Notes under the pieces: generated by a model | The model's database searches: none | Told to the model about the DNA's origin: nothing | What the model saw: only the letters and a program-made list of their open reading frames with translations | Position numbers and translations under genes: made by a program | Source of the DNA: Methanofollis liminatans DSM 4140 | GTDB taxonomy: Archaea; Halobacteriota; Methanomicrobia; Methanomicrobiales; Methanofollaceae | Reading direction: 5' to 3' | Assembly: GCF_000275865.1 (NCBI RefSeq) | Contig: NZ_CM001555.1 | Coordinates: 1,453,099-1,517,098 of the forward strand | DNA: 64,000 nt | Part shown: in pieces, positions 44,103 through 53,047 of the stretch | How positions within the stretch are numbered: position 1 is the stretch's first letter | Layout: each line of letters opens with the position of its first letter

Positions 44103-44990
44103 ATGAAAATCGGTTATCCCTGCGCAAACCGATCCATCGGATGCTCGCCGAGCCGCACCTTTGACCTCAGGGTATTTTCCAGGGATCACCTGATCCTGAC
44201 GATTGCCGAGAACCTCTCCTGTCTTGCCAGGATTCTGGAGTTCAACAGGAAAGCAGGGCTGTATTTTTTTGTCATCGGGCCGGAGCTCATCCCCTATGCC
44301 GCCCACCCGGCAAACACGCTCAACTGGGCCGAGGAGTTTGCCGCCGATTTCGCTGCCGTCGGGGCCTTTATCAGGGACGCAGGGATGCGGATCGCCGTCC
44401 AGCCTTCGTGCGGTTTTGCCGTTCCTGAAGGGAAGGGAGAGAGGGAGGCAACACACGCTGCGGCGATCCTGGACGCCATGGAACTCGGGACCGATGCAAA
44501 GGTCATTGCGTGGGCAGGGAGCGGCCCGGACAGGGAAACGGCACAGGATAGAACTTTCGAGTGGCTGAACAGGCTGCCCGGCGGGATCAGGCGGAGGATC
44601 GCGATCAGAAACGACGACACCCTGTCGGTTGCCGACTGCTGCGCCGTCGCAGAAGAGTGCGGCGTCCCGGTCGTGTACGACCATCTTCACCGCGACAGCG
44701 CCCCTTCGCCCTGCAGCTCCGCCGAAGCGATGCGGCGGTGCGCGGCGACCTGGCACGAGGGGGACGGGGCGCCGATCCTCGTCTTCGCCACGCCCGGAAA
44801 GGACGGACGACCGGCCCACACCATCGACGCCGACCGCTTCGCGGAGGTGCTCGCGGCGTCCAGGCCCGACAATCCCGATATTCTCATCGACTTTCAGGAC
44901 CGGGAGCAGAGCGCACTGATCGCGATGATCGCCGCCTTCGAAGACCCGCGGCTCTTTCCAGGGAAAGAACTGAGAAAAAGAGGGGCCTGA
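44103..44990 (+). CDS. Degenerate UV damage endonuclease (UvdE/UvsE) paralogue
   Basis: This 295-residue protein of the UvdE TIM-barrel family lies immediately upstream of an intact copy. The opening MKIGYPCANRSIGCSPSRTF and the AHP motif (H68) fit the family. Against its neighbour, several metal ligands are replaced: H100 is Q100 (AVQPSCGF for SMHPDQF), H143 is W137, E176 is R169 and E274 is D263. D193, H196 and H239 remain. It is also a few residues shorter around 105-115. It is therefore probably not a UV endonuclease; it could be a non-catalytic partner or have a new activity. The reading frame is intact and its codons look normal. Confidence 0.8.
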   Translation: MKIGYPCANRSIGCSPSRTFDLRVFSRDHLILTIAENLSCLARILEFNRKAGLYFFVIGPELIPYAAHPANTLNWAEEFAADFAAVGAFIRDAGMRIAVQPSCGFAVPEGKGEREATHAAAILDAMELGTDAKVIAWAGSGPDRETAQDRTFEWLNRLPGGIRRRIAIRNDDTLSVADCCAVAEECGVPVVYDHLHRDSAPSPCSSAEAMRRCAATWHEGDGAPILVFATPGKDGRPAHTIDADRFAEVLAASRPDNPDILIDFQDREQSALIAMIAAFEDPRLFPGKELRKRGA

Positions 44991-45009
44991 AGGGAAAAGT
45001 GAGGTAGAG

Positions 45010-45903
45010 ATGCGGATCGGCTACCCCTGCGTGAACATCGGCATCGGGTGCACCTCGGCCCGGACCTTCAGGCTGCGGTCGTGGAGCCCTGAGCGGTTTC
45101 GCTCGACCGTCAGGGAGAACCTCGCCTGCCTCTCCAGCACCCTCCAGTTCAACATCGACCACGAGCTCCTCTTCTTCAGGATCACCTCTGACCTGATCCC
45201 CTTCGCCTCCCACCCGGTGAACGAGATCGACTGGGAGGGGGAGTTTTCCGGGAGTTTTACCGAGATCGGCGATCTGATCCGTGAGAGCGGGATGCGCATC
45301 TCGATGCACCCTGACCAGTTCACCCTGATCAACTCCCCCGACGGGGGCGTGACGGCGCGGAGCATCGCCGAACTCGCGTACCATGCCGCCGTCCTCGACG
45401 CCATGAACCTGGACACCAGGGCAAAGATCCAGGTCCACGCCGGCGGCGTCTACGGGGACAAAGCATCGGCGATGGACCGGTTCCTCGACCGCTACCGCGA
45501 TCTGCCAGCCGAGATCCGGCGGCGTCTCGTCGTCGAGAACGACGACCGCCTCTATACCGCGGCAGACTGCTGCGCGTTGAGCCGATCCTGCGGCGTCCCG
45601 GTGCTCTTCGACACCTTTCACCACGAGTGCAACTCTTCGGGAGAGGAGATGCCTGAGGCGCTGGCGATCTGCGCAGAGACATGGGGGCGATCCGACGGCA
45701 TACCGATGGTCGACTACTCGTCGCAGGAACCGGGTGCACGAAAAGGGGCTCATATACATGCCATCGACCTGGCGCATTTCAGGGCGTTTCTTGCGGCCTC
45801 CAGGCCCCACGACATCGACATCATGCTCGAGATCAAGGACAAGGAGAAGAGCGCCCTCCTGGCCCGGGCAGAGGCCGCCGCCGATCCGCGCCTGGCAAGG
45901 TGA
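45010..45903 (+). CDS. uvsE: UV damage endonuclease (UvdE/UvsE)
   Basis: This 297-residue enzyme nicks DNA 5' of UV photoproducts and starts an alternative excision repair. The full ligand set of the family can be placed: H68 (FASHPVN), H100 (SMHPDQF), H143 (QVHAGG), E176 (VVENDD), D201 and H204 (FDTFHHE), H248/H250 (GAHIHAID) and E274 (MLEIKDKE). These are close in number to those I recall from the Thermus protein. GAGGTAGAG precedes the ATG. It begins 19 bases after the degenerate paralogue, in one operon. Confidence 0.93.
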   Translation: MRIGYPCVNIGIGCTSARTFRLRSWSPERFRSTVRENLACLSSTLQFNIDHELLFFRITSDLIPFASHPVNEIDWEGEFSGSFTEIGDLIRESGMRISMHPDQFTLINSPDGGVTARSIAELAYHAAVLDAMNLDTRAKIQVHAGGVYGDKASAMDRFLDRYRDLPAEIRRRLVVENDDRLYTAADCCALSRSCGVPVLFDTFHHECNSSGEEMPEALAICAETWGRSDGIPMVDYSSQEPGARKGAHIHAIDLAHFRAFLAASRPHDIDIMLEIKDKEKSALLARAEAAADPRLAR

Positions 45904-46018
45904 GCGGGCGCGCCATGCCAGAGCATGACAAGGTTATTGGCAGGCGGCGACGAAGGAGTATGCACAGGAGCCCGCGGCCGCGCCGGCAGTGCCGCGGGAG
46001 AGAAAGGATTGTGCTGAT

Positions 46019-47311
46019 ATGTTCTGGAACAGGGAAATAGAAACGATCGCGGGGGACAACCTCGAGGCGCTGCAGCTCTCCCGGCTGAAATGGACGGTGC
46101 GCCAGGTTCAGAATGTCGAGTTCTACCGGAGGGCGTTTCAGAAAGCCGGGGTCTCGCCCGGCGACATCCAGACGCTCGACGACCTCGAGAAACTCCCATT
46201 CACGACGAAGAAGGACCTGAGAGAGGGCTACCCGTTCGGGTTTTTTGCGGTGCCAAAGCGCGAGGTGGTCAGGATCCACACGACCTCGGGGACGACCGGC
46301 AAGCCCACCGTCGTCGGCTACACCCGCCAGGACCTCGATACCTGGACCGAACTGATGGCGCGGAACCTCACGATGGTCGGCCTGACCGAGGACGACGTCT
46401 TCCAGAACATCCTCGGCTACGGCCTCTTCACCGGCGGGCTCGGCTTCCACTACGGGGCCGAGCGCGTCGGGATGACCGTGATCCCGAGTTCCACCGGGAA
46501 CACAAAAAGGCAGATCGAGATGATCCAGGACTTCGGGGTCACGGCGATCAACAGCACGCCGGGATACGGGCTGCACCTCGTCGAGGTGGCCGAGCAGATG
46601 GGGGCGTCCCTGGAGACCCTGCGGATCGCCACCTTCGGCGCCGAGCCCTGGTCCGAGAGCATGCGGGCGGAGCTGGAGAGGCGCCTCGGCGTGGATGCCT
46701 ATGACAGCTACGGGATGAGCGAGATGTACGGTCCCGGCGTCGCCTTCGAGTGCGAGGAGAAGGACGGGCTCCATATCTGGCACGACTGTTACCTGGCCGA
46801 GATCATCGACCCGGCGACCGGGGAGCGCCTGCCCGACGGCGAGACCGGCGAACTGGTGATCACCCCCCTGGTCAAGGAGGCGATGCCCCTGATCCGCTAC
46901 CGGACCGGGGACATCACCCGCTTCCTCACCGACGACTGCCCGTGCGGGCGCGGCAAGCGTATCGCCCGCCTCTCAGGCCGGGCCGACGACATGCTCGTGA
47001 TCCGGGGCATCAACGTCTTCCCTTCGCAGATCGAGCACACTCTCCTCTCCCTTCCCGAGGTCGGGGATCAGTATATGGTTTATGTGGACAGGATCAATCA
47101 TCTTGATGAGATGACAATCGAGGTGGAGATCAACAGGAGCTACTTCTCCGGCGAACTGGCCGACCTCCAGCGGCTGCAGAAGAAGGTATCAGGGGCGATC
47201 AGGGAGACGCTGAACCTGCGGACGACGGTGAAGTTCGTGGAGCCTGGCACCCTCCCGCGCTTCGAGGGCAAGGCAAAGCGCGTGGTCGACCGGCGGGGGG
47301 CGATCTGGTGA
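46019..47311 (+). CDS. paaK: Phenylacetate-CoA ligase family protein (first of two)
   Basis: This 430-residue enzyme activates an aryl acid, such as phenylacetate or indoleacetate, to its CoA thioester with AMP formation. The P-loop is TTSGTTGKPTVVGYT, and YGMSEMYGPG and RTGDITRF are later adenylation motifs. The C-terminal lid carries GKAKRVVDRR with the likely catalytic lysine. The start is MFWNREIETIAG at 46019; an upstream ATG at 45989 adds unrelated residues. In methanogens such ligases usually work with indolepyruvate:ferredoxin oxidoreductase, in reductive aryl acid assimilation or amino acid breakdown. The oxidoreductase is not in this window. Confidence 0.92.
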   Translation: MFWNREIETIAGDNLEALQLSRLKWTVRQVQNVEFYRRAFQKAGVSPGDIQTLDDLEKLPFTTKKDLREGYPFGFFAVPKREVVRIHTTSGTTGKPTVVGYTRQDLDTWTELMARNLTMVGLTEDDVFQNILGYGLFTGGLGFHYGAERVGMTVIPSSTGNTKRQIEMIQDFGVTAINSTPGYGLHLVEVAEQMGASLETLRIATFGAEPWSESMRAELERRLGVDAYDSYGMSEMYGPGVAFECEEKDGLHIWHDCYLAEIIDPATGERLPDGETGELVITPLVKEAMPLIRYRTGDITRFLTDDCPCGRGKRIARLSGRADDMLVIRGINVFPSQIEHTLLSLPEVGDQYMVYVDRINHLDEMTIEVEINRSYFSGELADLQRLQKKVSGAIRETLNLRTTVKFVEPGTLPRFEGKAKRVVDRRGAIW

Positions 47312-48612
47312 GGATGTGGGACCCGCGCGTCGAGGAGATGCCGCCCGAGGAGTTGAAGCGCCTCCAGTACCGCCTGCTCAAGACGCTCGTCTACCGGCTG
47401 TACAGTTTCTCGAACTTTTACCATGAGCGGATGCGGGCGGCGGGCGTCCACCCCGACGATGTGAAAACACTCGACGATATCGCAAAACTCCCGTTCATGT
47501 ACAAGAGCGACCTGCGGGACAACTACCCCGACCGGATCTTCACGGCCTCGCAGGACGAACTGGTGCGCTACCACGTCTCCTCGGGGACGACCGGCAAGCC
47601 CACCGTCGTCGGCTACACGGCAAACGACCTGGAGATCTGGACGACCTCCCTCGCCCGCTCCCTCACCGCCTGCGGGCTTGGCCGCGGCGACGTGATGCAG
47701 GTGAGCTACGGCTACGGCCTCTTCACCGGCGGGCTCGGCCTCCACTACGGCGCCGAACGGATCGGGGCGACGGTGCTGCCGATCGGGACGGGGAACACCG
47801 AGCGGCAGATCGAGCTGATGCAGGACCTGCACGTGACGGCGATCGCCTGCACCCCGTCCTACCTCGTCCACCTGGGCGAGACGGCCGAGCGGATGGGGGT
47901 CTCGATCAAGAACGACACGAACCTGCGGGTGGGGATCCTGGGGGCAGAACCCTGGTCTGAGCGGATGCGCACCGGGCTCCAGGATTCGCTCGGGATCCGG
48001 GTCTTCGACATCTACGGCACCTCAGAGCTCTCGGGCCCGATGTTCACCGAGTGCACCGAGCAGCAGGGGATCCATATCTGGGGCGACATCGCCTACCCCG
48101 AGATCATCGACCCGGAGACCGGGGAGCAGCTGCCGCCGGGCGAGAAGGGCGAACTGGTGATGACCGTCCTGAAAAAGGAGGCGCTCCCGATGATCCGCTA
48201 CCGGATCGGGGACGTCACCATGCTCGACGATGCGGTCTGCGCCTGCGGGCGGACCTCGCCGCGGATCATGCGGATCCAGGGGCGGGTCGACGATATGCTC
48301 ATCGTGCGCGGGATCAATGTCTTCCCGTCGCAGGTGGAGCACACCCTGATGGGCATCCCCGAGGTGCTGGGCTCGGCCTTCCAGATCGAGGTGGACCGGC
48401 GGGGGGCGCTGGACTCGATGCTCGTGCGGGTGGAGATGAGCCGCGACGCCTTTTCCGACAAGATCACCGATCTCATGCGGGTGAAGGCGAAGGTCACCCA
48501 TGACCTGAGGAACTCCCTGAACGTGGCGGCGGACGTGGAACTCGTGGCGCCGGGGACCCTCCCGCGCTTTGAGGGCAAAGCAAAGAGAGTGATTGACCGG
48601 AGAGTGTACTGA
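47308..48612 (+). CDS. paaK: Phenylacetate-CoA ligase family protein (second of two)
   Basis: This 434-residue paralogue has YHVSSGTTGKPTVVGYT, YGTSELSGPMF and GKAKRVIDRR. It overlaps the first ligase by four bases (GTGA). An ATG at 47314 is an alternative start that aligns better with the upstream paralogue. DNA stretches such as GGGACGACCGGCAAGCCCAC are shared by the two genes, showing recent common origin or conversion. Two ligases could prefer different aryl acids or form a mixed dimer (inferred). Confidence 0.92.
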   Translation: MRMWDPRVEEMPPEELKRLQYRLLKTLVYRLYSFSNFYHERMRAAGVHPDDVKTLDDIAKLPFMYKSDLRDNYPDRIFTASQDELVRYHVSSGTTGKPTVVGYTANDLEIWTTSLARSLTACGLGRGDVMQVSYGYGLFTGGLGLHYGAERIGATVLPIGTGNTERQIELMQDLHVTAIACTPSYLVHLGETAERMGVSIKNDTNLRVGILGAEPWSERMRTGLQDSLGIRVFDIYGTSELSGPMFTECTEQQGIHIWGDIAYPEIIDPETGEQLPPGEKGELVMTVLKKEALPMIRYRIGDVTMLDDAVCACGRTSPRIMRIQGRVDDMLIVRGINVFPSQVEHTLMGIPEVLGSAFQIEVDRRGALDSMLVRVEMSRDAFSDKITDLMRVKAKVTHDLRNSLNVAADVELVAPGTLPRFEGKAKRVIDRRVY

Positions 48613-48615
48613 ATT

Positions 48616-49050
48616 ATGGCAGAGAAGAAGTATATCATCAAGCAGATCTCGATCTTTTCGGAGAACAAGCCCGGACGCCTTGCGGCGATCGCCCATGCCC
48701 TCGAAGAGGCCGGGATCAATATTCTCGCCTTCTCGATCGCGGAGGCGAACGGGTTCGGCGTGGTGCGGGCGCTCGTGAACAAACCCGACGGGGCCTATGA
48801 AACGCTCACCAAACTCGGCTTCATGGTCTCGTTCACCGACGTGATCGCCGTCGCCATGCGTGACGAACCCGGCGGCCTCTTCGATATCGCCCGGATCCTG
48901 GGCGAGGCCGGGATCAATATCGAGTATTCATACGCCTATTCGGGGAAGGAAGGGGCGGTGCTGATCCTCAGGGTGGATAAGGTCGAGGAAGGGATCAGGA
49001 AGGTGCTGGACGCCGGCGGGAAACTGCTCGGTGCAGAACTGTTCGGATAA
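48616..49050 (+). CDS. ACT domain protein (tandem ACT)
   Basis: This 144-residue protein has two ACT-type folds: IIKQISIFSENKPGRLAAIAHAL at the N-terminus and IAVAMRDEPGGLFDIARILG in the second half. ACT pairs bind amino acids and often regulate enzymes. It starts three bases after the second ligase stop, and paaK-ACT pairing is a recurring arrangement in methanogens. It probably senses an aromatic amino acid for this operon (inferred). An oligo(T) run follows. Confidence 0.9.
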   Translation: MAEKKYIIKQISIFSENKPGRLAAIAHALEEAGINILAFSIAEANGFGVVRALVNKPDGAYETLTKLGFMVSFTDVIAVAMRDEPGGLFDIARILGEAGINIEYSYAYSGKEGAVLILRVDKVEEGIRKVLDAGGKLLGAELFG

Positions 49051-49406
49051 TATACACTCTTTTTTGACCGGTGGTGGGCGCCGGTGTACCGCACGCGAGG
49101 GAGAGGTCTGCACGAAAATGTGCGAGCATGTTTTTACCCGGTACAGGTGGTACAGGCGGATCAACTCGGAGGATATTCGATATTATGCAGATCTGACGCT
49201 ATGTGAACGTTTTTTCTGTTCCACCTTCTGATCGTGCATCCCGGTACACCCGGATCGGGTACTCTCCTGTACGGGACCGCGACCTATAGGGATGCAGAAA
49301 AAGAGGGAAGCGATCGTTCCTCGCGTGCGATCGATGGGGGCGGTCTGCAGGGCGGCCGGGGCGATCAGGCGGCAGGGAGATTACCCCCATGAACCGCCAA
49401 ACAGTT
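49051..49406 (+). terminator. Terminator and gene-free gap after the paaK-ACT operon
   Basis: A T6 run at 49060-49065, directly after the ACT gene stop, is a likely terminator. The remaining 340 bases show no supported gene. A small direct repeat GGTACAG-GTGGTACAGG (49140-49157) and an imperfect inverted pair CCCGGTACA/TGTACGGG near 49232-49268 are the only structure seen. Confidence 0.5.
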
Positions 49407-50084
49407 TTATTCCTCCTCCCCCATCCACCCCATCCCGACCCAGCGCTCATACTCCTCAGGCCGCCAGTCCCGGTTCTCCCGCACGATCGCGGCAAAGCAG
49501 GCGCGGTTCTCCGCGATCTCCGCCTCCTGCTCAGGGTACGACGGGCGCGTGCGGACCGCCTCAACAAGCCGCCGCCCGAGGTCCCGCGCCGCCTCCTCGG
49601 CCCCGTAGATCGCTTCGGGATCGTCGCCGAGGGCGACGCCCATCCCGCCGACGGCGAGCGCCCCCAGGTAGTTGAGCACGTGGTTCAGGTAGGCGACGAC
49701 GGCGTCGCCGCCCGAGCCCCAGGTGGTGGCGACGGCGCAGCCGTACTTCCCGGCGCAGGTCTGGTAGTGGATCGCATCGGCCAGGCGGTCGATGAAGATC
49801 TTCATCTGGCCGGTGACGCCGTCGATGTACACCGGCGAGGCCATGACCAGACTGTCGGCGTCGATCATCCGTGCGTACACGGCGGTGAAATCATCGTTGA
49901 AGACGCAGGCGCCGTCCAGGCTGCAACTCCCGCATGCGGTGCAGGGGGTGATCCGCAGGTCGGCGAGGTCGATGAGGTCCACCTCGGCCCCGGCGTCTGC
50001 GGCGCCGTCGAGCACCCAGCGCGCCAGTTTTCTCGTCCTGCTCCCCATGCCCCGCGGGCTTCCCTGCACTGCACAGATCTTCAT
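49407..50084 (-). CDS. Iron-sulfur flavoprotein (Isf-like NADPH-dependent FMN reductase)
   Basis: This 225-residue flavodoxin-fold protein has the FMN-phosphate loop VQGSPRGMGSRTRKL (about 6-20) and a compact cysteine motif C48, C51, C54, C60 (CTACGSCSLDGAC) that binds a 4Fe-4S cluster in archaeal iron-sulfur flavoproteins. The flavin region SPVYIDGVTGQMKIFIDR follows. Isf proteins take electrons from ferredoxin and can reduce oxygen or peroxide in methanogens. The gene stands alone on this strand, close to the next gene. Confidence 0.9.
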   Translation of the reverse strand: MKICAVQGSPRGMGSRTRKLARWVLDGAADAGAEVDLIDLADLRITPCTACGSCSLDGACVFNDDFTAVYARMIDADSLVMASPVYIDGVTGQMKIFIDRLADAIHYQTCAGKYGCAVATTWGSGGDAVVAYLNHVLNYLGALAVGGMGVALGDDPEAIYGAEEAARDLGRRLVEAVRTRPSYPEQEAEIAENRACFAAIVRENRDWRPEEYERWVGMGWMGEEE

Positions 50085-50132
50085 GAACAGAGTATTGCGG
50101 GCAGGAAAAATAAAAGAAAGGTTACGGAGAGG

Positions 50133-51419
50133 TCACTTCTTCTCCCATTTATAGAGTTCCTGCACCTCGGCGAGGGTGCTGCCGCGTGCGATCTCAGCCC
50201 GCACCCTTTCTTCGTTCTTCTTCACCTCCAGGGCGCGGCGGGCGACCTCGTAGGCCCGCTCCTTGGGAACAACGACGGCACCGCTCTCGTCTGCGACGAT
50301 CCAGTCGCCGGGCCTGACCGTCTGGCCACAGCAGGGGATCTCGGCGTTGATCTCCCCGAACCCCTTCGGCTCCCCGGCGTTCGGGACGCAGGCGCGGGCG
50401 AAGAGGGGGAACTTCAGGGCCCTGATATCGTCGACGTCCCGAGCAGAACCGTCGATGATCACCCCGGCGACCCCGCGGTTGATCGCGCTCCTGGTCGCGA
50501 GTTCGCCCCAGGGTGAGACGTGCGTGGCGGCGGCGTTGTAGATCACCAGGACGTCGCCGGGTCGGCAGACGTCGATCGCCTCCACCGGTTTTGCCCAGTC
50601 GCCCGGGAAGGACTGGACCGTCACCGCCGGGCCCACCGCCTTCACCCCGAAGGTGAGGGGGAAGAGCCCGTTCATCGCCCCCTTCCGGTGCATCGCATCG
50701 GTGACGTTCGGGGCCGAGACCTGCATGAACAGGCCCCTGATCTCCTCGTCCACGCTCCGCTTCGCAGGGGGGGCGATAGACGGAGCGTCGATCGCCTCCC
50801 TGATCCGCCGGGCCGAACCCTCAACGTCGCCTGACTTCACGATCCAGCCCCCGACGATGACGATATCGGCCCCGGCCGCGACGGCCTGCGCCGCCGTCGA
50901 GGCATCGAGCCCCCCGGCGACGGCGAGGGGGATCGAGACCTCGCCCGCGATGGAGCGGAGGAGGTCCACCGAGTTTTTCCCGATCATCTGCTGGTCGATC
51001 CCCACGTGGGCGTTGACGATATCGACGCCCAGAGACGCCAGGTCCCGCGCCCGCGCTACCGGGTCGGCGACGTTGATCAGGTCGGCCATGACCCGCACGC
51101 CATAGAGATGGGCCGCCCTGACGCACTCGGCGATCACCGTATCGTCGGCATCGGCAAGGACGCAGACGACGTTCGCCCCGGCCTTCGCCGCCATCTCCAC
51201 CTCGACCGTCCCGGTATCGGCGATCTTCATGTCGGCGACGATCACGCGGCCGGGAAAGGCCTCGCGGATCTGACGCACCGCCGCCATCCCCTCGCTCTTG
51301 ATCAGCGGGGTGCCCACCTCGATCCAGTCGGCGCCGCCGGCGACCGCTTCCTCTGCGATCCTGACGGCGCGGTGCAGTTCTAGAATATCAAGCGCAACCT
51401 GGAGCGTCGCATGCGTCAT
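50133..51419 (-). CDS. 3-hexulose-6-phosphate synthase fused to an RraA-like domain
   Basis: This 428-residue two-domain protein begins with the hexulose-6-phosphate synthase barrel (1-210): [29 protein letters not shown], and the decarboxylase-superfamily motif DMKIAD (63-68). In archaea that enzyme removes formaldehyde or makes ribose 5-phosphate with a 6-phospho-3-hexuloisomerase. The C-terminal 200 residues are RraA-like: [20 protein letters not shown] followed by GSARDVDDI, the active-site pattern of the aldolase-like members. Substrate and role of that half are unknown. I start at the ATG at 51419; an ATG at 51473 adds 18 unrelated residues. Confidence 0.9.
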   Translation of the reverse strand: MTHATLQVALDILELHRAVRIAEEAVAGGADWIEVGTPLIKSEGMAAVRQIREAFPGRVIVADMKIADTGTVEVEMAAKAGANVVCVLADADDTVIAECVRAAHLYGVRVMADLINVADPVARARDLASLGVDIVNAHVGIDQQMIGKNSVDLLRSIAGEVSIPLAVAGGLDASTAAQAVAAGADIVIVGGWIVKSGDVEGSARRIREAIDAPSIAPPAKRSVDEEIRGLFMQVSAPNVTDAMHRKGAMNGLFPLTFGVKAVGPAVTVQSFPGDWAKPVEAIDVCRPGDVLVIYNAAATHVSPWGELATRSAINRGVAGVIIDGSARDVDDIRALKFPLFARACVPNAGEPKGFGEINAEIPCCGQTVRPGDWIVADESGAVVVPKERAYEVARRALEVKKNEERVRAEIARGSTLAEVQELYKWEKK

Positions 51420-51506
51420 GCGATCGAGATGGGGCTGGAATACTGTTAAGGCTTGCCTCCATGCGTCAGGCATAAGAGCCCTGGGGGCACACGCTCTCCA
51501 GATACC

Positions 51507-52256
51507 ATGATCAGACTCGTCCTTTTACGCCACGGGGAGAGCGTATGGAACAAGGAGAACCGGTTCACCGGATGGACCGACGTCGACCTCTCGGAGAAAG
51601 GGATCGCCGAGGCGCATGAAGCCGGAAAAACCCTCCTGCGCGAGGGATACACCTTCGACTGCGCCTTCACCTCGGTGCTGAAACGGGCGATCCGCACCCT
51701 CTGGATCACCCTCGACGAGATGGACCTGATGTGGATCCCGGTGGAGCGGTCGTGGCGGCTGAACGAGCGCCACTACGGCGCCCTGCAGGGCCTGAACAAG
51801 GCCGAGATGGCCGAGAAGTACGGCGACGAGCAGGTCTTCGTCTGGCGGCGGAGTTATACAGTCCCGCCCCCGCCCCTCGACGCCGACGACGCCCGCCACC
51901 CGGGAAAGGACCGGCGCTACGCTGCCCTCTCCCCCGCGGAGCTCCCGGCGACCGAGTGCCTGAAGGACACCGTCGCCCGGTTCGTGCCCTACTGGGAGGG
52001 CGCGATCGTCCCGGCCTTAAAAGAGGGGAAGCAGGTGCTCATCGCCGCCCACGGCAACAGCATCAGGGCGCTCGTCAAGCACCTGGACAATATCCCTGAC
52101 GACGCCATCGCCGAGGTGAACATCCCGACCGGCATCCCCCTCGTCTACGAACTCGACGACGACCTCAGCCCGATCCGCCACTATTATCTTGCCGACGAGG
52201 CGACGGTGCGGGCGGCGATCGAGGGCGTGAAAAAGCAGGGAAAAGCGGAAAAATAA
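51507..52256 (+). CDS. gpmA: 2,3-bisphosphoglycerate-dependent phosphoglycerate mutase
   Basis: This 249-residue enzyme interconverts 3- and 2-phosphoglycerate. [20 protein letters not shown] carries the phosphorylated His9, then [24 protein letters not shown], and the second active histidine in [15 protein letters not shown]. These are the hallmarks of bacterial dPGM. Most archaea use the unrelated cofactor-independent type, so this gene may have been acquired from bacteria. An oligo(T) run follows the stop. Confidence 0.96.
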   Translation: MIRLVLLRHGESVWNKENRFTGWTDVDLSEKGIAEAHEAGKTLLREGYTFDCAFTSVLKRAIRTLWITLDEMDLMWIPVERSWRLNERHYGALQGLNKAEMAEKYGDEQVFVWRRSYTVPPPPLDADDARHPGKDRRYAALSPAELPATECLKDTVARFVPYWEGAIVPALKEGKQVLIAAHGNSIRALVKHLDNIPDDAIAEVNIPTGIPLVYELDDDLSPIRHYYLADEATVRAAIEGVKKQGKAEK

Positions 52257-52264
52257 TTTTTTTT
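52257..52264 (+). terminator. Oligo(T) terminator after gpmA
   Basis: Eight Ts directly follow the TAA stop. On the other strand the same bases close the convergent ABC importer operon. Confidence 0.6.
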
Positions 52265-52270
52265 ACCGGA

Positions 52271-53047
52271 TCAGGCCTTCGTCACCGGCCCCAGGGGGAA
52301 GATATAAGGGATATCACCGCGGTGCTCGATCACCGCGTCCACCCCGTAGACCTTCGCGATCACTTCCGGGGTGAGGACGTCGGTCGGCGGGCCCTGCGCA
52401 GCGATCGTCCCGCCGGAGAGCACGATGATCCCGGTGCAGTACCGGGCGGCCAGACTGAGGTCGTGGATCGCCATGATCGCAAGCCGACCCTCATCGACGG
52501 TCAGGCGGCGGATCAATTCCATCACCTCCATGGCGTTCCTGAGGTCCAGGGCGCTCGTGGGTTCGTCGAGGAGGAGGAGCGGGGACTCCTGCGCCAGCGC
52601 CCGGGCGATCATCACGCGCTGGCGCTCCCCGCCCGAGAGGGTGCGCAGTTGCCTGAAGGCCAGGTCCTCGACACCGAGCAACTCCAGCGCTCGGACGACC
52701 TCCTCCTCGTCTTTTTTCCCGATGCTCCACGAGAGATGGGGGCGGCGGCCCATCAGCACCGCATCAAAGACGGTCGCGGACGAGTTGTTCCTGATCCCCT
52801 GCGGGACATAGGCCACGCGCTTTGCCACCTCCATCCGCGTAAGATGGGAGAGATCGGCGTCATCGAGGAGGATGCTCCCCTCCGGCCTGATGATGCCGTC
52901 GATGCACCGGATCAGGGTGGTCTTGCCCGAGCCGTTCGGGCCCACGAGCCCGACCAGCGCCGGCGCCCCGGCGTCAAACGAGATGTCGGAGAGAATCCGG
53001 CGGTCCCTGATCCTATAGGAGAGGTTCCTGACCGCAAGCCCGGCCAT
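52271..53047 (-). CDS. ABC importer ATPase (iron/cobalamin type)
   Basis: This 258-residue ATPase has Walker A GPNGSGKTTLI, Q-loop YVPQG, signature LSGGERQRV, Walker B LLLLDEPTSALDL and the switch histidine AIHDLSLAARYC. This is the FecE/BtuD type that powers uptake of iron chelates, haem or cobalamin. The ATG at 53047 shares one base with the permease stop (TGATG), and GGAGGGGTGAG precedes it; the GTG at 53050 is a less likely start. It is the last gene of the binding protein-permease-ATPase operon. Confidence 0.95.
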   Translation of the reverse strand: MAGLAVRNLSYRIRDRRILSDISFDAGAPALVGLVGPNGSGKTTLIRCIDGIIRPEGSILLDDADLSHLTRMEVAKRVAYVPQGIRNNSSATVFDAVLMGRRPHLSWSIGKKDEEEVVRALELLGVEDLAFRQLRTLSGGERQRVMIARALAQESPLLLLDEPTSALDLRNAMEVMELIRRLTVDEGRLAIMAIHDLSLAARYCTGIIVLSGGTIAAQGPPTDVLTPEVIAKVYGVDAVIEHRGDIPYIFPLGPVTKA

